Source: Chitinophagaceae bacterium (GTDB lineage Bacteria; Bacteroidota; Bacteroidia; Chitinophagales; Chitinophagaceae). From it: 64,000 nucleotides of DNA. The notes beneath the pieces are model-generated. The model was not told the origin of the DNA, made no database searches, and worked only from the letters and a program-made list of their open reading frames with translations. Of this stretch, positions 59,101 through 64,000 are shown piece after piece (positions within the stretch are counted from its first letter, which is position 1; each line of letters starts with the position of its first letter). Both the position numbers and the translations under genes were made by a program. The DNA lies in contig JADKJC010000013.1 in the NCBI GenBank assembly GCA_016722465.1, positions 310,001 through 374,000 on the forward strand. Reading direction: 5' to 3'.

Positions 59101-60729
59101 GCAGCCGGTGCAGATACCAGCATAAGATATATATACCAGGATTCCGGCACTTTTTTACCCAAGATCATTTTGGTAGATGATATCGGCTGCAGGGTGGCAA
59201 TCACAGGAAAAGACAGCATTACCAATGTATTTGTAAAACCACTCTTTACATTTCCTGATAGTGTACTGTGCAACGGCGGTTCTGTATCATTCATCAATAC
59301 TGCCACCAGTAACGATCACATCACAGCACACAAATGGCATTTTGGAGATAGTACCGTTTCCGGTTCAATCAATCCTGTACACCAGTACCTGCTTCCGGGA
59401 GTATATTATCCTTCTTTGTCAGTTACAACAGCTACAGGTTGCACTGGCGAATACAAGTCACCCGTACCTGTAAGAGTAGCTCTATCACCTTCCATATCGA
59501 TGCTGATAACTGGTAATGGCTGTACTCCATTAAATGCAACATTCAATGCGGTGCTTAATTCATCAGATACATCCGGCATTAGCTGGCTCTGGAACATGGG
59601 CAATGGCAATACTGCTGCTTTGCAAAATCCCCCGGTACAGGTATTCAATACTCCAGGTACATATACTATCAGCCTTACTGCCAGCAGCAGCAACGGTTGT
59701 TCCAAAACAATTCAGCAAACAGTGGAAGCCTTTGCTTCACCAGTGGTAAAAATAGCCGGCAATAATTCACTGTGCAGTGGGCTCTCCCTTAATTTGTCTG
59801 CCAATGGTGGGGTACAATATAAATGGTTCCCTGCTGCATCTTTAAACTGCGATACCTGTTCTTCAGTTATCGCTCACCCAATTATTACTACACAATATAC
59901 TGTTACCGGAAAGTCATTACAGGGTTGCAGCAGTTCAGATTCGGTCACCATTAATGTGAAACAGCCATTTGTGATGACCTATGGCCGGGCCACCAGTATT
60001 TGTTTAGGGCAAAGCAGTCGTTTGGAAGCCAGTGGTGCCAGTACTTACCAATGGTATCCTGCACAAGGGCTAAACAGTTCAACAGTAGCAAGCCCAACAG
60101 CAAGACCAGACAGTACCATTAATTACCGGGTTGTAGGAACAGATGATGCTGGCTGTTTTAAAGACACTGGTTATGTAAAAATCACCGTGTATAAAAATCC
60201 AACGGTAGATGCAGGCGCTGATAAAACAGTGAGTGCAGGTTTACCTGTTGACCTGGTAGCTGTCTATTCAAGCGATGTTACAGATGTAAGATGGTCGCCA
60301 ACAGGCGACATCTTCAGGGCCGGTACTAATGTGATTACAGTTAAGCCAATGCAGCATACAGAGTACACTATTGATGTTAAAAACCCGGGCGGATGCGCCG
60401 CAAGCGACAGGGTGAAAGTGAACGTAAACTTTGATGGAAGTAATGTATTTATTCCAAACCTGTTTTCTCCAAACCATGATGGAGTGAACGATGTTTTTTA
60501 TCCACGGGGAAGAGGTGTATACAAGATAAAAAAACTGGCCATCTTCAGCCGCTGGGGTGAAATGGTATTTGAGAAAACTAACTTCAATTCAAATGACCCT
60601 TCTGTTGGATGGGATGGCACTTTCCGTGGAGAAAGACTGACAACGGATGTTTTTGTGTACGTAGTAGAATTGATTGGTGAAAATGGAACAATACTTCCGG
60701 TGACAGGCAATGTATCTTTAGTAAGATAA
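56146..60729 (+). CDS. Giant PKD-repeat surface protein with T9SS type B sorting domain
   Basis: About 1527 residues from the ATG at 56146, which gives a signal peptide (NLGILVMFTLMLCNTGNAQ). I count 14 PKD-type modules, each with a WxFGDG-like motif (for example WQWDFGDGLIS, YKWDFGDGSS, WLWNMGNGNT), running from about residue 30 to 1200. Three cysteine-bearing Ig-like modules follow (around CSGLSLNLSANGG and CLGQSSRLEAS). The last about 85 residues, VFIPNLFSPNHDGVNDVFYP and on, are a type B T9SS domain (gliding-motility CTD), which secretes and tethers such proteins through the outer membrane. It is likely an adhesin or extracellular scaffold; its partner is unknown. Confidence 0.92.
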   Translation: MQLLKPQSSPTKQNLGILVMFTLMLCNTGNAQSQPVANFSANIVHGCSPILVNFTDQSSGNPTEWKWDLGNGTISNLQNPSVTYFAPGLYTVKLIVKTANNSDSVTKTNYINVFASATVKFNASATVGCNPFTVIFTDETTPNSGISSWQWDFGDGLISNQQHPPHVYTLPGSYSVTLKVVTSNGCVSNLRKSAYISNNTIKAAFINFTSSPCLPNKVSFQNNSTGTGNITSKWDFGDSTTSTLTTPVHNYATGGIYTVRLVVKNQFGCTDTFSKNLAVANPVSAAFTADHPQHCKAPATVTFANQTLAGNTYYWGFGDSTSTTVSNPVHVYGDTGIYTVKLVVKNSNGCGDSLTKTSYIKIYKPFITLKDLPDSGCTPFVKSFSIFNNSTVSISSYSWSLGDGSTSILPNPVHTYNSVGSYNISVVATAADGCTDTAYMQNAIRLSTKPVANFSADITNTCASTKISFTDLSTGGANSWFWSFGDNDFSVEQNPVHVYKDTGWMTVTLTAFNGGCMDAKTLVNYIYVKPAVAKFNFAFECGNRLQRTFNNLSFGADRIQWDFGDGTTSVDSFVVHSFPGPGIYYVQLSAWNDSTGCDYVATKRIKVLDLSLNFYAADTNLCKGASTSITTGAANTDILKYYWDFGDDTVIATKNESIAHAYKNNGTYTLKLITVDSLNCMDTVVKPMYINVHGPTASFGVLNNGGCINAPVFFSDSSVAGAGSAISSWAWNFGDGTKDTFTTPPFLHTYKNQGSYWVSLKLTDAMNCTDSLRLPSRIVIKKPGAGFYANDSLACPGYPIKFTCPYSETGIIYKWDFGDGSSINGAQSPVHAYLHEGVFTVKLIIINSFGCGDTSTVVNMIRVKQTLASFEMSDSFRTCPPLLIQFTNHDQGAGITESWSFGDSSFTNTHNPSHFYTYPGKYTAMLIAKGPGACADTMKRVIVVKGPKGNISYSPLNLCKPYQVNFTAHTEDAVSYIWDFNDGVTAAGADTSIRYIYQDSGTFLPKIILVDDIGCRVAITGKDSITNVFVKPLFTFPDSVLCNGGSVSFINTATSNDHITAHKWHFGDSTVSGSINPVHQYLLPGVYYPSLSVTTATGCTGEYKSPVPVRVALSPSISMLITGNGCTPLNATFNAVLNSSDTSGISWLWNMGNGNTAALQNPPVQVFNTPGTYTISLTASSSNGCSKTIQQTVEAFASPVVKIAGNNSLCSGLSLNLSANGGVQYKWFPAASLNCDTCSSVIAHPIITTQYTVTGKSLQGCSSSDSVTINVKQPFVMTYGRATSICLGQSSRLEASGASTYQWYPAQGLNSSTVASPTARPDSTINYRVVGTDDAGCFKDTGYVKITVYKNPTVDAGADKTVSAGLPVDLVAVYSSDVTDVRWSPTGDIFRAGTNVITVKPMQHTEYTIDVKNPGGCAASDRVKVNVNFDGSNVFIPNLFSPNHDGVNDVFYPRGRGVYKIKKLAIFSRWGEMVFEKTNFNSNDPSVGWDGTFRGERLTTDVFVYVVELIGENGTILPVTGNVSLVR

Positions 60730-60764
60730 AATTGTAAACACAATATCAATGTTTCCTGCTATTC

Positions 60765-60800
60765 AACCCTGGCTGCAATATTGCCGGGGTTTATTTTTTT
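60765..60800 (+). terminator. Terminator after the PKD gene
   Basis: AACCCTGGC (60765-60773) pairs with GCCGGGGTT (60783-60791), one G-T pair, and is followed by TA and a seven-T tract. It begins 36 bases after the stop codon. Confidence 0.87.
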
Positions 60801-60807
60801 GTACTTG

Positions 60808-60845
60808 CATCAGCCTGCCATTCATAATCAGTAAGCAGGCTGATG
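60808..60845. repeat. 11-base inverted repeat after the PKD-gene terminator
   Basis: CATCAGCCTGC (60808-60818) and GCAGGCTGATG (60835-60845) are perfectly complementary around a 16-base loop. A related GCAGGCTGCTGATG string recurs at about 60932-60945 just after the next start codon. Its place 53 bases upstream of that start suggests a leader or operator role; this is inference. Confidence 0.7.
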
Positions 60846-60897
60846 TTAATCATTCTATTCAAATGGCAGTATATCTACCTTTCACAAAACTATTTTT

Positions 60898-61689
60898 ATG
60901 AAACGCAGTTATATGGAGTGCAGCAGCCTTTGCAGGCTGCTGATGTTTCCCGTGCTGGCTGTTTTCTTTTATTCCTGTGACACCTATAATTTTTCTCATC
61001 CCCAGCCGGTTGATAAAGTGAGCATGTATGAATTCCCCAATGTTTTTCATGGAAACTGGCTCGATGATGACAGTGAGGTAGTACTGATCAGTAAAAACTA
61101 TATTGGTCTTATAATGAATCAAAAAGTAAATGTGGTAAGAGGTATATGGCCACGGAAAAACGAAAAGGAAGAGTATGTATACCTGTCACCAACTTATAAA
61201 GGATTTAGCAGTATCATATTTGATTCCTTACAAAAACCCATTGATACGGTTGCGAACTATGTGCTGAATGCAGATCATATTTACGAGGTTACCGATAAAG
61301 AACAGCTGGAGCAGGGGTATCATTACAGTACACAGCAGGATACCTTCACCATTATAAAAAAAGATACGATGCTCGTTGATCTTGGACATAATGCTTTTTT
61401 AAAAGATATTGGCGATGGCTTTTTTGTAATGAATATCAGGAACCAGGTACTTGGACAGGAAAACCGCTGGTGGCAATTATTTGTGATGGAGAAAAAACAA
61501 AACGACAGGATCAATATCTGGTACTGCTCGTATGGGCTAACACAAAACGCTGCCATGTTTTACGAAAAGCAATCCGATTATTATTTTAACAGCCAGTGGA
61601 CAGCTGCAGAAATGAGAAAATTAATTCAACAGGGAGCGTTTGAGATGTGCAACCAGTTGCAGCGGGATTGGAGAAACGCCACCGATTAA
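60898..61689 (+). CDS. Lipoprotein of unknown function
   Basis: A 263-residue putative lipoprotein. The hydrophobic stretch LLMFPVLAVFFYSC ends in a lipobox-like cysteine at about residue 27. An alternative Met at residue 6 (60913) would shorten the n-region. The mature part is mixed alpha/beta with several DxG and aromatic residues (WLDDDSEVVLISKNYIG, FKGxx-like loops); I recognise no family. The next gene, a P-type ATPase, begins 43 bases after its stop, so a shared unit is possible. Confidence 0.8.
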   Translation: MKRSYMECSSLCRLLMFPVLAVFFYSCDTYNFSHPQPVDKVSMYEFPNVFHGNWLDDDSEVVLISKNYIGLIMNQKVNVVRGIWPRKNEKEEYVYLSPTYKGFSSIIFDSLQKPIDTVANYVLNADHIYEVTDKEQLEQGYHYSTQQDTFTIIKKDTMLVDLGHNAFLKDIGDGFFVMNIRNQVLGQENRWWQLFVMEKKQNDRINIWYCSYGLTQNAAMFYEKQSDYYFNSQWTAAEMRKLIQQGAFEMCNQLQRDWRNATD

Positions 61690-61732
61690 TGAGACTAATA
61701 CTGATAGATAAGCTGTAAATTTCAAGCAGACA

Positions 61733-64000
61733 ATGGAACAGGAAAAATTAAGAGGACTATCTGCTGTTGAAGTAACAGCAAGCCGTGCTAAGAATGGAAG
61801 CAATGCCCTTGAAATGAAGGAAGAGCGGGTATTCTGGCAGGTACTGAAAGATGTGGTAGCTGAGCCAATGTTTATTTTGCTGGTAGTTGCCTGTGTTATT
61901 TATTTTATAGCAGGCAAACACCAGGAAGGGATAATTATGCTGGTATCAATATTTATTGTTGCCGGCATCTCCCTGTTCCAGGAATACAGGAGTAAGAATG
62001 CAGTACAGGCATTGAAAAAACTATCAGCTGCCAAAGCCAATGTGTTGAGAGAAGGTAAGCCTTGCCAGGTTGCTACAGAAGAAATTGTTGTAGACGACCT
62101 GCTGTTACTGGAAGAAGGCGAAGTAGTTGCCGCTGATGGACTGATCATTGCTGCCAATGATTTTTCGCTCAATGAATCGATCCTGACAGGGGAATCTTTT
62201 GCAGTAATAAAAACTGCAGATAATAACAATACTGCCTACAAGGGAACATTGGTAACAAGTGGCAGTGCCACCCTGCAAATAATCGCTGTAGGTAACAAAA
62301 CACAGTTTGGTAAAATCGGTTTGTCGCTGCAGGAAATTATTGTTGTAAAAACCCCGCTGCAGCAGCAGATCCGTGCATTTGTAAAAAATATGGTTTGGAT
62401 TGGAGCCATCGCTTTTATAACGGTGATTGCTTTCAATTATTTCCAGTCCGGTGATCTTACCAAATCATTTTTGCAGGGGCTTACCCTTGCCATGAGTATC
62501 CTGCCCGAAGAGATTCCGGTTGCCTTCAGCACCTTCCAGGCATTGGGTGCTTTCCGGTTGCTTAAAAGCAATATCATTGTTAAGCAACCCCAGTATGTTG
62601 AAACATTGGGTTCTGCCACTGTTATCTGCTCCGATAAAACAGGCACACTTACCCAAAATAAAATGAGCATCGAATATTTGTATAACAGTATTACAAAGGA
62701 TTCGGTGCATGTGAATGATACGGCTGTCATACCATTGCAATTGGTGGAATATGCGATGTGGAGCAGTGAAACTATACCCTTTGATCCCATGGAAAAAACC
62801 ATTCATGAGTTGTATGGGAAAACTGCGGCTACCGATCAGCGAAAGCTATTTAAACAGATACATGAATACCCGATTGGGGGTAAGCCGCCGATGATGACGC
62901 ATATTTTCAGGAATGAAGCAGGTGAAACAGTGATAGCGGTTAAAGGTGCTCCCGAAGCCATTCTGCGGCAAAGTAAACTAAGCATTGCGGAATTGAAACA
63001 TATCGAAGAACAGTCTTTGTGGTATGCAAAGAAAGGATACCGGGTACTGGGTGTTGGAAAAGGGGAGTGGAAAGAAAAAAAATGGCCGGTGTCACAGGAG
63101 GAATTTGAGTTTGAATTTTTAGGCCTTGTTGTATTCCAGGACCCACCCAAACCGGGAATGATACAAACCATTAAAACATTTAATGAAGCAGGGATACAGG
63201 TAAAAATGATCACCGGCGATTATGCCGAAACTGCAGTGGCGATTGCAGGGCAGATACAACTGGACCATAATATGGAAGTATTGACCGGAAAAGAAGTGCT
63301 GCATTTATCCAAAGAGAAACTGCAGCAAAAAGTGAAACAGGTAAACATTTATGCAAGGATGTTCCCGGAAGCAAAACTAAAAGTGATTGATGCATTAAAA
63401 GAAAATGGAGAGATTGTTGCCATGACCGGCGATGGAGTGAATGACGGGCCTGCATTGAAAGCTGCACATATTGGTATAGCCATGGGGCTGCGTGGAAGTG
63501 AAGTGGCAAAAAGTGCTGCTTCACTGATATTAACAGATGATGATCTTGCCCACATGACGGAAGCGGTGGCGTTGGGAAGAAAGATATACGACAATCTTAA
63601 AAAAGCAATCCAGTACATAGTTTCTATACATATTCCGATCATACTCACCGTAGCATTACCACTGTTGTTGAGCTGGAGATTCACTGATATTTTTTCGCCG
63701 GTGCATGTTATTTTCCTTGAACTGATTATGGGGCCCACCTGTTCCATCATTTATGAAAATGAGCCGATGGAACCCGGTACCATGCAGCGCCCCCCAATAA
63801 AAATGGGCACATCATTTTTATCATTACGGCAACTTTCCATCAGTATTGTACAGGGGCTAATGATCACTGCAGGTTGTTTGGGTATTGGTTATTATTACCT
63901 GCAGCAGGGTAGTAATGATACCCTGGTAAGAACTGTTATTTTCATTACACTGTTGTTCAGCAATGTTATTTTAACATTTGTCAACCGTTCTTTTCAGTAT
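61733..64000 (+). CDS. P-type cation-transporting ATPase, C-terminus cut by window edge
   Basis: An open frame of 756 codons continuing past the window end, of the P2-like (Ca2+-ATPase-related) group. The actuator loop LTGES is at 151-155, the membrane ion-site motif PEEIP at 258-262 (PEGLP in calcium pumps), the phosphorylated aspartate is D301 in DKTGT, KGAPEAIL is the nucleotide-domain motif, and GDGVNDGPALKAA is the hinge motif. It pumps a cation, perhaps Ca2+, out of the cytoplasm with ATP; the ion is not certain. M5-M6 and part of the later helices are present; the final helices lie beyond the edge. The start codon is the ATG at 61733. Confidence 0.93.
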   Translation, partial: MEQEKLRGLSAVEVTASRAKNGSNALEMKEERVFWQVLKDVVAEPMFILLVVACVIYFIAGKHQEGIIMLVSIFIVAGISLFQEYRSKNAVQALKKLSAAKANVLREGKPCQVATEEIVVDDLLLLEEGEVVAADGLIIAANDFSLNESILTGESFAVIKTADNNNTAYKGTLVTSGSATLQIIAVGNKTQFGKIGLSLQEIIVVKTPLQQQIRAFVKNMVWIGAIAFITVIAFNYFQSGDLTKSFLQGLTLAMSILPEEIPVAFSTFQALGAFRLLKSNIIVKQPQYVETLGSATVICSDKTGTLTQNKMSIEYLYNSITKDSVHVNDTAVIPLQLVEYAMWSSETIPFDPMEKTIHELYGKTAATDQRKLFKQIHEYPIGGKPPMMTHIFRNEAGETVIAVKGAPEAILRQSKLSIAELKHIEEQSLWYAKKGYRVLGVGKGEWKEKKWPVSQEEFEFEFLGLVVFQDPPKPGMIQTIKTFNEAGIQVKMITGDYAETAVAIAGQIQLDHNMEVLTGKEVLHLSKEKLQQKVKQVNIYARMFPEAKLKVIDALKENGEIVAMTGDGVNDGPALKAAHIGIAMGLRGSEVAKSAASLILTDDDLAHMTEAVALGRKIYDNLKKAIQYIVSIHIPIILTVALPLLLSWRFTDIFSPVHVIFLELIMGPTCSIIYENEPMEPGTMQRPPIKMGTSFLSLRQLSISIVQGLMITAGCLGIGYYYLQQGSNDTLVRTVIFITLLFSNVILTFVNRSFQY

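Noticed and set aside
1..64000. CRISPR arrays, tRNA/rRNA genes, insertion sequences, prophage, attachment sites
   Set aside because: I scanned gaps for regular spacers, cloverleaf-like arms, transposase motifs and flanking repeats and found none that I could support.

Overview
The window looks like chromosome from a Bacteroidota bacterium, most likely the Chitinophagaceae. The evidence is several type IX secretion (T9SS) cargo proteins with type A and type B C-terminal sorting domains, a short 285-residue primary sigma factor, GLPGLI and DUF4249 family proteins, an outer-membrane beta-barrel protein with a carboxypeptidase-regulatory-like N-terminus, and a TAnnTTTG-type promoter in front of rpoD. 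I see no tRNA, rRNA, CRISPR array, transposase or phage gene.

Layout. 1-5.1 kb: a cut-off secreted FN3 protein, a secreted protein of unknown function, a patatin-like lipase, a small unknown protein and a TMEM175-type channel. 5.4-9.0 kb: a three-gene acyl-CoA (probably propionyl-CoA) carboxylase operon (biotin carrier, biotin carboxylase, carboxyltransferase). 9.1-13.7 kb: two exported proteins on the minus strand, one a T9SS cargo. About 14.0-14.3 kb: the decayed 3' end of a GMC oxidoreductase gene. 14.4-15.6 kb: a prokaryotic pentameric ligand-gated ion channel (Cys-loop family) overlapping a DUF3303 gene. 15.7-21.3 kb: mixed genes (SF1 helicase plus methyltransferase, GNAT, LTA-synthase-like phosphotransferase). 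21.4-37 kb: an alpha-glucan/glycogen region. Here a sugar MFS transporter and ROK sugar kinase diverge from glycogen synthase (glgA), ADP-glucose pyrophosphorylase (glgC), a disaccharide-type MFS transporter and an exported GH13 alpha-amylase; the branching enzyme glgB lies further on, after a lipid hydroxylase and a GLPGLI/outer-membrane pair. Together these could degrade starch-like glucan outside the cytoplasm, import and phosphorylate the sugars, and store them as glycogen. 37-49 kb: housekeeping and surface genes (TPR proteins, GT2, threonine aldolase, rpoD, DUF4249, trxB, folB, M1 peptidase, T9SS cargo). 49.8-55.9 kb: a two-component signalling cluster of two histidine kinases, one NarL-type regulator and one lone atypical receiver. 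56-60.7 kb: a giant PKD-repeat T9SS type B protein. 60.9-64 kb: a lipoprotein and a cut-off P-type cation ATPase.

Sequence quality. Seven otherwise intact genes, including the essential rpoD, are broken by small deletions, eight of nine being one base missing from a homopolymer. I read these as assembly errors and give the rejoined gene spans. Two other broken genes (the GMC oxidoreductase fragment and a vWA-family lipoprotein fragment) have lesions of a different kind and look like true pseudogenes.
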